Positions 51,610-60,435 of a DNA stretch of 64,000 bases are shown one piece after another. Made by a program: the position numbers and the translations under genes. Under the pieces are notes generated by a model that was not told where the DNA came from, did no database searches, and worked only from the letters and a program-made list of their open reading frames with translations. The DNA comes from Rhodospirillaceae bacterium (GTDB lineage Bacteria; Pseudomonadota; Alphaproteobacteria; Dongiales; Dongiaceae), in the NCBI GenBank assembly GCA_008012315.1, contig SSEL01000007.1:120539-184538 (forward strand). The letters are read 5' to 3'. The stretch's first letter is position 1. Every line of letters starts with the position of its first letter.

Positions 51610-53115
51610 ATGAAGATCATCAGTAATCCGATCCGACAGAAACTGGCGGCGGGCGATTGTGTCAGCTGCCATTGGCTGGTGCTGGGGTCGCCGTCGGTGG
51701 CGGAAGTCATGGCCCAGGGGCAGCCCGATGCGATGGTCTTCGATCTCCAACACGGCCTGTGGACGCGGGAGACATTGGAACATGGCATCGGTGTCGTCCG
51801 CGGATTGACGACGCCGCTTTGCCGGGTGGCGGAGAATTCCCCCCATGCCATCGGCAGCGCGCTGGATGCCGGCGCCATGGGCGTCATCGTGCCTTTCGTC
51901 GAGACGGCCGACCAGGCGGAAGCCGCCGTCGTCGCGGCGAAATACCCGCCGCGCGGCATGCGCTCCTTCGGCAATGTGCGGCCGATCTTCGATGCCGCGT
52001 CTTATGTCAACGAGGCCAATGCCAATACCTTCGTCGCGGTGATGATCGAGACCGCCAAAGGCGTGGAGAACGCCGCGGAGATCGCCGCCACGCCGGGCAT
52101 CGACATGATCTTCATCGGTCCGTTTGATCTGTCCCTGTCGCTCGGCACTTTCCCGGATTTCGGGCCGAAGCATCAGGATGCGATCCTGCGGGTCAAGGCG
52201 GCGGCGGAAACGGCCGGCAAGAATGCCGGCATTTTCACCGCGCATGGCATGATGGCGGCGGATCGCCGGACACAGGGTTTCCAGATGGTCGTGCTGGCCA
52301 ACGACCAGGACCTGCTGCAGGGCCCGTCGAAAGCGCAGGTGAGCCGCTTTGCCGCCCGTGACGGCGAGGATCTGGTCGATGGCCGCGTCGCTCTGGTGAG
52401 CGGCGCCAATCGCGGCATCGGCAGCGAGATCGTCCGTGTTCTGCTGGGCGCCGGCGCCCGGAAGATTTACTGCGCGGCACGCGATGTTACGGCCTTGCGG
52501 CCGCTCATCGAGGAAGCGCCGGACCGCTTGCAGGCGCTTGAGCTCGACATCACCGACGAGGCGCAGATCGCTGCTGCGGCGAAAGCCTGCGGCGATGTCG
52601 ACCTGCTGGTGAACAATGCCGGCATCAATCACAACACGCCGCTCTTCGCCATTGCCGACACGGCCAATGCCCGGCGCGAGATGGAGGTGAATTATTTCGG
52701 CACGCTCAATATGTGCCGCGCCTTCATCCCGGTCCTGAAGACGAATGGCGGCGGCGCCATCGTCAACATGATCTCGATCCTGGCCCATGCCAATCTGCCG
52801 CTGATGGGATCGCTCTGCGCCTCCAAGGCGGCGCTGCTCAGCCTCACCCAGGCCTTGCGGGCAGAGCTGAAAGCGCAAGGCACGCATGTGATGGCGGTGC
52901 TGCCTGGCGCGGTCAATACCGACATGACCAAGGGTTTCGATATTCCGAAGATTGCGGCGGCCTATGTCGCGAGCGCCTTGCTAGACGGGCTGTCGCTGCG
53001 CCAGGAAGAGGTCTATCCCGGCGATATGGCGACCAGCATCGTTTACGGGATGCTCAACAATCCGAAGGAAACGGAATGGGGCCTGGGCAGCTATCTGCCG
53101 CCGAACGCGCCCTAA
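51610..53115 (+). CDS. bifunctional fusion: HpcH/HpaI aldolase domain + short-chain dehydrogenase/reductase domain
   Basis: One uninterrupted ORF with GGAGG RBS: aldolase (DAMVFDLQHGLWTRETL, GVIVPFVETADQAEA, MIETAKGVENAAEIAATPGIDMIFIGPFDLSLSLG), then SDR from ~52381 (GRVALVSGANRGIG, DLLVNNAGIN, CASKAALLSLTQALRAE). Confidence 0.9.
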   Translation: MKIISNPIRQKLAAGDCVSCHWLVLGSPSVAEVMAQGQPDAMVFDLQHGLWTRETLEHGIGVVRGLTTPLCRVAENSPHAIGSALDAGAMGVIVPFVETADQAEAAVVAAKYPPRGMRSFGNVRPIFDAASYVNEANANTFVAVMIETAKGVENAAEIAATPGIDMIFIGPFDLSLSLGTFPDFGPKHQDAILRVKAAAETAGKNAGIFTAHGMMAADRRTQGFQMVVLANDQDLLQGPSKAQVSRFAARDGEDLVDGRVALVSGANRGIGSEIVRVLLGAGARKIYCAARDVTALRPLIEEAPDRLQALELDITDEAQIAAAAKACGDVDLLVNNAGINHNTPLFAIADTANARREMEVNYFGTLNMCRAFIPVLKTNGGGAIVNMISILAHANLPLMGSLCASKAALLSLTQALRAELKAQGTHVMAVLPGAVNTDMTKGFDIPKIAAAYVASALLDGLSLRQEEVYPGDMATSIVYGMLNNPKETEWGLGSYLPPNAP

Positions 53116-53126
53116 TTCAGCAAGCC

Positions 53127-53804
53127 CTAATTCAACAATAGGCCAGCGAGTTCGCCGAGGCTGCTCAACACGGTGGCCCGGCGATCCAGCCCATATTCCA
53201 TCGGCTGGCCGCTCCGGTTGACCCAGAAGGTCCGAAACCCGAACTGCGCGGCGCCGGCCGCGTCCCAGGCATTGGACGAAACGAAGGCGCAGGCGCGCGC
53301 ATCGCTCAGCTTGAAGCGATCGAGTGCGTGCTGGTAGACGCGCGCATCGGGTTTGTAGATGCCGACCTCGGCAACGGAAATCGCCGCATCCAACAGATCG
53401 CCGAGCCCGGCGGCGGCCGTGAGATCGGCGAGCAAGTCAGGATCGCCGTTTGACAGCAGCGCTCTTGGCATGCCGGCGGCCTTCAACTGCTGGAGGAGGG
53501 GCGGAACCTCGGGATAGGCCGTGAGCCGCCGATAGGCCGCCAGCAGGCCGTCCCGCTGTTGCTTGTCCTGGTCGAGACCATAGGTCGCCAAGGCGACATC
53601 CAGTGCCTCGCCGGTCAGCTCCCAAAAGCTGCGATATTGCCCGCGCAGGCTCAGCGTCCAGGTATATTCAAGCTGCTTCTGTCGCCACAATTGCGAGACG
53701 TCATGGGCGATCGGACCCAGACGTGCCTTCATCGCGGCGGCTGGCGCGTGGATATCGAACAGCGTTCCGTAAGCATCGAAGAAGATCGTCTGAACGCCAG
53801 CCAT
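53127..53804 (-). CDS. haloacid dehalogenase type II (HAD superfamily)
   Basis: TIFFDAYGTLFDIHAPA, ALLSNGDPDLLADL, KPDARVYQHALDRF, ACAFVSSNAWDAAGAAQFGFRTFWVNRSG. Confidence 0.93.
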   Translation of the reverse strand: MAGVQTIFFDAYGTLFDIHAPAAAMKARLGPIAHDVSQLWRQKQLEYTWTLSLRGQYRSFWELTGEALDVALATYGLDQDKQQRDGLLAAYRRLTAYPEVPPLLQQLKAAGMPRALLSNGDPDLLADLTAAAGLGDLLDAAISVAEVGIYKPDARVYQHALDRFKLSDARACAFVSSNAWDAAGAAQFGFRTFWVNRSGQPMEYGLDRRATVLSSLGELAGLLLN

Positions 53805-53811
53805 TGTCCCC

Positions 53812-54054
53812 TCAGGTGAAGGCATTGAAGGTAATGATGGTCTGGGTGTCCTTGACATTCGGCAAGGTCTGGATCTGGCCGGTGACGAAGTGGCCGACAT
53901 CCATCTCGGTCGGCAGATTGCATTTCACCAGCAGATCGTAGACGCCCGAAATGGAATAGACCTCGCCCACCTGCTCGACCGTATCGAGGGCATTGGCAGC
54001 CACCTCATAGGCCGTGCCCGGCTCGCATTTCACCAGAATGAAGATCGGCCGCAT
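53812..54054 (-). CDS. stand-alone Lrp/AsnC ligand-binding (RAM) domain protein
   Basis: RPIFILVKCEPGTAYEVAANALDTVEQVGEVYSISGVYDLLVKCNL; no HTH. Confidence 0.88.
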   Translation of the reverse strand: MRPIFILVKCEPGTAYEVAANALDTVEQVGEVYSISGVYDLLVKCNLPTEMDVGHFVTGQIQTLPNVKDTQTIITFNAFT

Positions 54055-54165
54055 CTTGCTTGCGTCCTCTAACCGTTACGCCTTGCCGGTCATGTTGCCC
54101 CGATAAGGCGGTAAAAGCCAGAACAAGATATATCGCTGATCGGCGCCGGACTCTGCTCAGATACC

Positions 54166-54348
54166 TTACTTCATTGCATAGACGTAATACATGATCCCGC
54201 CGATCACGACGATCGCGGCGATCCACAGCCAAATCGACAGCATCGCGAAGCCGCTCATTTTCGGCTTGGCAGGCGCCGCCTGTTTCTTTCCCGTCGTGCG
54301 ACCGGCGACAATATCGAGCGCCTTCTGCTCGTCCTCGCGGCGACCCAT
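54166..54348 (-). CDS. small single-TM hypothetical protein
   Basis: 60 aa with a C-terminal TM segment; GGGGAAAATG-like upstream context. Confidence 0.5.
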   Translation of the reverse strand: MGRREDEQKALDIVAGRTTGKKQAAPAKPKMSGFAMLSIWLWIAAIVVIGGIMYYVYAMK

Positions 54349-54429
54349 TCATTTTCCCCTTGGATAAAACCCCGGCACATTATGCCACAAGTCGTGGCCA
54401 TCATGCGATTGTTGCAAAATCGAGAAAAT

Positions 54430-55566
54430 TCATCGCAAAGGCTTTGGATCGGCAGCGGCCGACTTGATCAGCGCGATGACATTGTCGCCCACCGACAAAT
54501 TCAGGTCCTGCAGCGACTTCCGCGTGATTCGCGCCCAGATCGGGCTGCCGATATCCACTTGCACATCGACGAAGGAGTCGTCGCTTGCGACAATTTGACT
54601 GACCCTGCCGGGCAATTGGTTCAGGATGCTGATCCCATTTATCGGTTGCCGGGCCAAGGCGACGTCGCTGGCGAGGATTCGCAGGTTGAGATGCTCGCCA
54701 ATGGCATGGGGTAAACGGCCAACGCGAATCGTCCCCTGGCCGGTCGTTTCGCGCCCCGTCGTCCCGTGCCCCGTCCCACTGGAAAAACCCAGCCGGCTGA
54801 GCCCGCTGCCATCATCCTGCGCCAGCACGGTGGCATTGATCACGGCCCCTGCTTCGGCATTGTTCGTCAGGTTCGGCAGATCGAGGCGGCCGAGCACGCT
54901 TTCCACATCGCCATAGGCCGCCAGTTTGCCCTCGACGATCAGCGCCACCCGGTCGGCCAGGCGCAGGATTTCGTCCGGATCATGGCTGACATAAACGATC
55001 GGAATGGAGAGTTCCGCGTGCAGCCTTTCGATAAAGGGCAGGATCTCCGATTTCCGCTGCACATCGACGGCGGCCAGCGGCTCGTCCATCAGCATCAGGC
55101 GCGGATTGGCGAGCAAGGCGCGGCCGATGGCGACGCGCTGTTTCTCACCGCCACTGAGGGCGACGATGCGGCGGTCGAGCAAGGCGCCGATGCCAAGCAG
55201 CTCGACAATCTGATCGAAGCCGATATCGCTTTCGTCCTTGCCATAGCGCTGATGGGTCAGGCGCCGGCCATAGAGCAGGTTGCCACGCACGCCGAGATGG
55301 GGAAACAGGCGCGGCTCCTGGAAGACATAGCCGAGGCGACGTTGTTCCGGCGGGATATCGATACCGGCCCGGCGATCGAACATCGTCTGGCCATCGACGC
55401 GGATGACCCCGTCATCCGGCCGGTTGAGGCCGGCGAGCCAATTGAGGATCGAGGTCTTGCCGGCGCCGGACGGCCCGAACAAAGCGAGGATGCCTTTCGT
55501 CTCCACCTTGAGGTCGATCTTCAGCTCGGTCTTGCCGAGGCGCTGCGTGGCATCGATTTCAATCAT
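54430..55566 (-). CDS. modC: molybdate ABC transporter ATP-binding protein
   Basis: LFGPSGAGKTSILNWLAGL, LSGGEKQRVAIGRALLANPRLMLMDEPLAAVD, C-terminal MOP-like domain. Confidence 0.93.
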   Translation of the reverse strand: MIEIDATQRLGKTELKIDLKVETKGILALFGPSGAGKTSILNWLAGLNRPDDGVIRVDGQTMFDRRAGIDIPPEQRRLGYVFQEPRLFPHLGVRGNLLYGRRLTHQRYGKDESDIGFDQIVELLGIGALLDRRIVALSGGEKQRVAIGRALLANPRLMLMDEPLAAVDVQRKSEILPFIERLHAELSIPIVYVSHDPDEILRLADRVALIVEGKLAAYGDVESVLGRLDLPNLTNNAEAGAVINATVLAQDDGSGLSRLGFSSGTGHGTTGRETTGQGTIRVGRLPHAIGEHLNLRILASDVALARQPINGISILNQLPGRVSQIVASDDSFVDVQVDIGSPIWARITRKSLQDLNLSVGDNVIALIKSAAADPKPLR

Positions 55567-55578
55567 CGATCATCTTCC

Positions 55579-56274
55579 TCACCGCATGTCCTGGCCGCGC
55601 CGGATCAGCCAGAGATTGACGCGATGCGCCAGGATCAGGGCGGCAAAGGCGATGATGATCGAGATGATGGTCAACCGCATGGCACCGGCCTCGCCATCCG
55701 GCATCTGGATCAGGGTCTCGATGGCCAAAGGCAAGGTCTGGGTCTCGCCGGGGATATTGGAAACGAAGGTGATGGTGGCGCCGAATTCGCTGAGCGACCG
55801 GGCAAAGCCGAGGATGGTGCCGGCGATGATCCCCGGCATGGCGAGCGGCAGGGTGATGCTGAGAAAGACCCACCAGCGGGCGGCGCCCAGGCAGCGCGCT
55901 GCCGCCTCGAGGCGATGATCGGCGGCATCGAAGGAAACCCGGATGGCCCGCACGAAAAGCGGCAGGGCCATCACGGCCGAGGCGAGCGCCGCGCCTTTCC
56001 AGGTGAAGATGACCGTGATGCCGAGATATTTCAGCAACAGGCTGCCCAGAATGCCCTTGCTGCCGAACATCAGGAGCAGGCCGTAGCCGACGACGACCGG
56101 CGGCAGCACCAGCGGCAGATGCACCACGCAATCCAGCATCGTCTTGCCGGGGAATTGCTTGCGCGACAGCAGCCAGGCCAGGAAGATGGCGATCGGCAGG
56201 GTGACCAGCGTGCTCCAGAAGGCGACTTTCAGGCTGAGCAGCGTCGCCGTCAGTTCAACGTCGCTCAGCTCCAT
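55579..56274 (-). CDS. modB: molybdate ABC transporter permease
   Basis: DCVVHLPLVLPPVVVGYGLLLMFGSKG, GFARSLSEFGATITFVSNIPGETQTLPLAI. Confidence 0.94.
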   Translation of the reverse strand: MELSDVELTATLLSLKVAFWSTLVTLPIAIFLAWLLSRKQFPGKTMLDCVVHLPLVLPPVVVGYGLLLMFGSKGILGSLLLKYLGITVIFTWKGAALASAVMALPLFVRAIRVSFDAADHRLEAAARCLGAARWWVFLSITLPLAMPGIIAGTILGFARSLSEFGATITFVSNIPGETQTLPLAIETLIQMPDGEAGAMRLTIISIIIAFAALILAHRVNLWLIRRGQDMR

Positions 56275-56275
56275 C

Positions 56276-56689
56276 TCAAGATCCGTACAATGTCTTGGGA
56301 TCGATCAGAACCTCGGCGATGGTTTGCGTCTTGCCGTTGCGCAAGGCCGTGTAGAAGCAACTGCGCCGGCCGGTGTGACAGGCGACGCCGATCTGGTCGA
56401 CCAGCAGCAGCAGGCAGTCGCGATCGCAATCGACCCGCAATTCAACCAGGCTTTGAACCTGGCCGGAGCTTTCGCCCTTGCGCCAAAGCGATTTGCGCGA
56501 GCGCGACCAGTAGCAGACCCGGCCGCTCCGCAAGGTTTCGCGAAGGCTCTCCGGCGACATCCAGGCCATCATCAAGACCTCGCCGGTATCGTGCTGCTGG
56601 GCGATGGCGGGGATCAGGCCGTCCGGCGTCAGGGCCAGCCCGGCAATGAGTTGCTCGATATCGGGTGTCAGAACGATCTCGGTCGTCAT
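56276..56689 (-). CDS. hisI: phosphoribosyl-AMP cyclohydrolase
   Basis: [72 protein letters not shown]. Confidence 0.95.
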   Translation of the reverse strand: MTTEIVLTPDIEQLIAGLALTPDGLIPAIAQQHDTGEVLMMAWMSPESLRETLRSGRVCYWSRSRKSLWRKGESSGQVQSLVELRVDCDRDCLLLLVDQIGVACHTGRRSCFYTALRNGKTQTIAEVLIDPKTLYGS

Positions 56690-56692
56690 GCC

Positions 56693-57871
56693 TCAATCTC
56701 CGCGCAAACGGGCAAAGCCGGCATCGAGATCGGCGATCAGGTCGTCGGGATCCTCCAGGCCGGCATGAAGGCGCAGGGTTGGCCCGGCCTCCGACCAGGC
56801 CTTGACGCTGCGCGCATGCGAAAGATGCGACGGGATCATCAGGCTTTCATAGCCGCCCCAGCTGAAGCCCATGCCGAACAACTGCATGCCGTCCAGCATG
56901 GCAGCGACGCGCTCTTCCGCGAAAGGTTTCAGCACCATGCCGAACAGGCCGCTGGAGCCGGTGAAATCACGCTTCCAGACCGCATGTCCAGGATGATCCG
57001 GCATGGCCGGATGCAGGACGCGGTCGACCTCGGGCCGCTGCTTCAGCCAATTGGCCAGCGTCAGCGCGGTCTGCTGGTGCTGCGACAGCCGCACCGCCAT
57101 GGTGCGCAGGCCGCGCAAGGCAAGATAGCAGTCGTCCGGCGAGACCGCGAAGCCCATGCCGTGAACGCTGGCCTTCACCTGCTTGTAATGCGCGTCCTTC
57201 ATGGTGATGATGCCCATCATCACATCGGAATGGCCGACGATATATTTCGTCGCTGCATGGATCGAAAGATCGACACCGTGCCGGAACGGCTTGAAATAGA
57301 GCGGCGTCGCCCAGGTATTGTCGAGCAGGACGAGACAGCCTTTCGCATGTGCGGCTTTTGCGATTGCTGGAATATCCTGGATCTCGAATGTATGCGAGCC
57401 GGGGCTTTCGAGAAAGACAACCCGGGTATTGTCCTGGATGAGATCGGCAATGCCCGCACCGATCATCGGGTCATAGTAGGTCGTGCTGATGCCGAATTTC
57501 GCCAATTGCTGATCGCAGAAGGTGCGGGTCGGCTCATAGACGCTGTCGACCATCAGCAGGTGATCGCCGGCTTTCAGGCAGGCAAGCAGGGCGCCCGCCA
57601 CGGCGCCGAGGCCGGAAGGCAGAATGACGGCCCGGTCAGCCTCTTCGAGCTCGGCCACGGCGGATTCCAGCGCGAAGGTCGTCGGGGTGCCGTAGCGGCC
57701 GTAATAAACCGTGTCGAATTTCTGCCGGCCACGCTCACGCATTTCACGCACCGTCGGGTAAAGTACGGTGGAAGCACGGTAAATCGGCGGGTTAACCACA
57801 CCGCGATTGACCTCTGGGTCATTGCCGGCATGGGTGAGGATGGTACGGTCTTTACGCGGCGCTTTCGCCAT
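56693..57871 (-). CDS. metC: cystathionine beta-lyase-type PLP enzyme
   Basis: YGRYGTPTTFALESAVAELEEADRAVILPSGLGAV, DNTWATPLYFKPFRHGVDLSIHAATKYIVGHSDVMMG. Confidence 0.9.
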   Translation of the reverse strand: MAKAPRKDRTILTHAGNDPEVNRGVVNPPIYRASTVLYPTVREMRERGRQKFDTVYYGRYGTPTTFALESAVAELEEADRAVILPSGLGAVAGALLACLKAGDHLLMVDSVYEPTRTFCDQQLAKFGISTTYYDPMIGAGIADLIQDNTRVVFLESPGSHTFEIQDIPAIAKAAHAKGCLVLLDNTWATPLYFKPFRHGVDLSIHAATKYIVGHSDVMMGIITMKDAHYKQVKASVHGMGFAVSPDDCYLALRGLRTMAVRLSQHQQTALTLANWLKQRPEVDRVLHPAMPDHPGHAVWKRDFTGSSGLFGMVLKPFAEERVAAMLDGMQLFGMGFSWGGYESLMIPSHLSHARSVKAWSEAGPTLRLHAGLEDPDDLIADLDAGFARLRGD

Positions 57872-58022
57872 GGTGGATATCTTCCCGGTTGTCCGAGATT
57901 ACTTGTAGCACTCGGAGTCTTTATGTAAAAGTCTGAGGTATCCGCCTGTTCCGGCTGGCAAAAACTAGCCATTGAAAGGCAAATGCTGGCGGATCAAAAA
58001 TACAGAAAAATACAGGGAAGGA

Positions 58023-59120
58023 ATGAACATGCGACGAATGAAAACAATTTTGGCATATACGGTCGGCGGCGCCTTGCTGACCGGCTTGGCCGTGACGGGC
58101 GCCGATAACGGCTCGATGCTGCCGATCTCCTTCATCGCCAAGGCTCAAGCGCTGGCTGCGGGCGGGCCGACGCTTGGGAACGTCAAGAAATACGGCAAAT
58201 TGCGATGCGGCGTGAATACCGGCCTGGCGGGCTTCGGTGCGCCGAACGACAAAGGCGAATGGGCTGGTCTCGACATCGATATGTGCAAGGCGGTCGCCGC
58301 CGCGATCTTCGGCGATGTGACCAAGGTCGAATACAAGCCGCTCAATGCCGAACAGCGTTTCACTGCCCTGCAATCGGGCGAAGTCGATATGGTGTCGCGT
58401 AATTCGACCTGGACGATGTCGCGCGATACGCAGCTCGGCCTCGATTTCCCGGCGGTCAATTATTACGACGGCCAGGGCTTCATGGTGCGCAAGGAAGCTG
58501 GCGTGAAGAGCGCGCTGGAACTGAAGGGTGCCACGGTTTGCGTGCAGGAAGGCACCACCACCGAGAAGAATCTCGGCGATTATGACAAGACCAACAACAT
58601 CGGCATGAATCCGCCGGCCAAGTTCAAGGACAGCGACCAGGCGCGCGGCGCCTATGACGAAGGCCGTTGCGATGCCTATACGACGGATGCGTCGGGTCTC
58701 GCGGCCGAGCGCACGGCGTTGAAGAATCCCGACGACAACATCATTCTGCCGGAAATCATCTCCAAAGAACCGCTTGGCCCCGCCGTGCGCAACGGCGACA
58801 GCCAATGGGGGGATATCGTCCGCTGGTCCTTCTATGCGATGCTGATCGCCGAGGAGAAGGGCATCACCCAGGCCAATGTCGATGAGATCAAGTCCAGCTC
58901 CCAGGATCCGGAAGTGCGCCGCATGCTGGGTGTCGAGGACAAGATGGGCGAGGGCATGGGCGTCAGCAACGACTGGGCCTATAACATCATCAAGCAGGTC
59001 GGCAATTACAGCGAATCCTTCGAACGTAATGTCGGCAAGAATTCGCCGTTGAAGCTGGAGCGTGGTCTGAACGCGCTCTGGACCAAGGGTGGTCTGCAAT
59101 ACGCACCGCCGATCCGCTAA
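58023..59120 (+). CDS. aapJ: general L-amino acid ABC transporter substrate-binding protein
   Basis: LGNVKKYGKLRCGVNTGLAGFGAPNDKGEWAGLDIDMCKAVAAAIFGD. Confidence 0.92.
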   Translation: MNMRRMKTILAYTVGGALLTGLAVTGADNGSMLPISFIAKAQALAAGGPTLGNVKKYGKLRCGVNTGLAGFGAPNDKGEWAGLDIDMCKAVAAAIFGDVTKVEYKPLNAEQRFTALQSGEVDMVSRNSTWTMSRDTQLGLDFPAVNYYDGQGFMVRKEAGVKSALELKGATVCVQEGTTTEKNLGDYDKTNNIGMNPPAKFKDSDQARGAYDEGRCDAYTTDASGLAAERTALKNPDDNIILPEIISKEPLGPAVRNGDSQWGDIVRWSFYAMLIAEEKGITQANVDEIKSSSQDPEVRRMLGVEDKMGEGMGVSNDWAYNIIKQVGNYSESFERNVGKNSPLKLERGLNALWTKGGLQYAPPIR

Positions 59121-59135
59121 CGGCGCGATCGACAA

Positions 59136-59170
59136 GCCAACGCCCGGCGCATCCGCGACCGGGCGTTGGC
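59136..59170 (+). terminator. Strong intra-operon hairpin after aapJ (no T-tract)
   Basis: GCCAACGCCCGG-(11 nt)-CCGGGCGTTGGC, perfect 12-bp stem. Confidence 0.6.
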
Positions 59171-59216
59171 GCCTATGGTGTTTCGTTGAACGTCCGTCTC
59201 AGCGGTGGAGGGGACC

Positions 59217-60425
59217 ATGGCAGATATTGCCAAACCGGGCCGGCATGATCGTCAGGCGGCGACTGCCTGGTGGCGCGATGAGCGTATCCGCGGACTGATC
59301 GCCCAGGCGATCACCTTGCTGATCGTGGTCGGCGCGATCGTCTTTCTCATTCATAACATGATCGTGAACCGGGAGGCGCAGGGCCGGCCGTTCAGCTATA
59401 GTTTCATGGACAACATCGCCGGGTTCCCTCTGTCGATGTCGTTGATCCCGGTAGACCTCAATTCGACCATCACGCGGATCATGGTCGCCGGCATGCTCAA
59501 CACCATGGTGGCGGGCGTTGCCTCGATCATCCTGGCGACGATCGTCGGCTTCCTGATCGGCGTCATGCGTTTGTCGCCCAACTATCTCATCTCCCGCCTC
59601 GCCGCCGTCTACATCGAAGTCTTCCGTAATATTCCGCTGCTGGTTCAACTCTGCTTCTGGTATTTCGGCGTTCTGAAACTGGTGCCGAACCAAAAAAACA
59701 GTCTCAATCTTCTCGACGCGTTCTTCCTGAATGTGCGCGGCTTCTATCTGCCGCGCCCGCTGCCGCAAACTGGCTTCGGCTGGATCATCGCCGCGCTGGC
59801 CGTCGGAATCGTCGGTGCGCTCCTGCTGAGGCGCTGGTCGCGGCAACGCCAGATGGCGACCGGTGAGCGTTTCCCGGTTCTCTGGACCGGCATTGCGCTG
59901 GTGGTCGGCTTGCCGGTGCTCGCCTGGCTCGCCGTCGCGATGATCTACGGTACCCCGCTCAACTGGGAATATCCGGTTCTCAAAGGGTTCAATTTCCAGG
60001 GCGGCATCGTTCTCCTGCCCGAGCTGACTGCCCTGGTGATCGGTCTCAGCATCTATACCGCCGCCTATATCGGCGAGATCGTGCGCGGCGGCATCCAGGC
60101 GGTCAGCCACGGCCAGACCGAAGCCGCGCTGGCATTGGGATTGCGGCGCAGCTGGACGCTCCGGCTGGTGATCATTCCCCAGGCCCTGCGTGTCATCGTG
60201 CCGCCCTTGACCAGCCAGTATCTCAATATCCTCAAGAACTCGACCCTGGCGGTCTTCGTCGGCTATCCAGATTTCGTCTCGGTCTTCACCGGCACCGTGC
60301 TCAACCAGACCGGCCGCGAAGTCGAAGTCGTCATCATCACCATGATCTTCTATCTGGCGATCAGCCTGACGATCTCGCTCTTCATGAACTGGTACAACAA
60401 GCACATCGCGCTGGTGGAAAGGTGA
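59217..60425 (+). CDS. aapQ: general L-amino acid ABC transporter permease
   Basis: RLAAVYIEVFRNIPLLVQLCFWYFGVL, GGIQAVSHGQTEAALALGLRRSWTLRLVIIPQALRVIVPPLTSQYLNILKNSTLAV. Confidence 0.93.
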   Translation: MADIAKPGRHDRQAATAWWRDERIRGLIAQAITLLIVVGAIVFLIHNMIVNREAQGRPFSYSFMDNIAGFPLSMSLIPVDLNSTITRIMVAGMLNTMVAGVASIILATIVGFLIGVMRLSPNYLISRLAAVYIEVFRNIPLLVQLCFWYFGVLKLVPNQKNSLNLLDAFFLNVRGFYLPRPLPQTGFGWIIAALAVGIVGALLLRRWSRQRQMATGERFPVLWTGIALVVGLPVLAWLAVAMIYGTPLNWEYPVLKGFNFQGGIVLLPELTALVIGLSIYTAAYIGEIVRGGIQAVSHGQTEAALALGLRRSWTLRLVIIPQALRVIVPPLTSQYLNILKNSTLAVFVGYPDFVSVFTGTVLNQTGREVEVVIITMIFYLAISLTISLFMNWYNKHIALVER

Positions 60426-60435
60426 GGGCCCGGCC

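Noticed and set aside
54766-56649. 627-aa plus-strand ORF
   Set aside because: Antisense to modC, modB and hisI, whose motifs are unmistakable; shadow ORF
56144-57928. 594-aa plus-strand ORF
   Set aside because: Antisense to hisI and the cystathionine beta-lyase-like gene; no family motif
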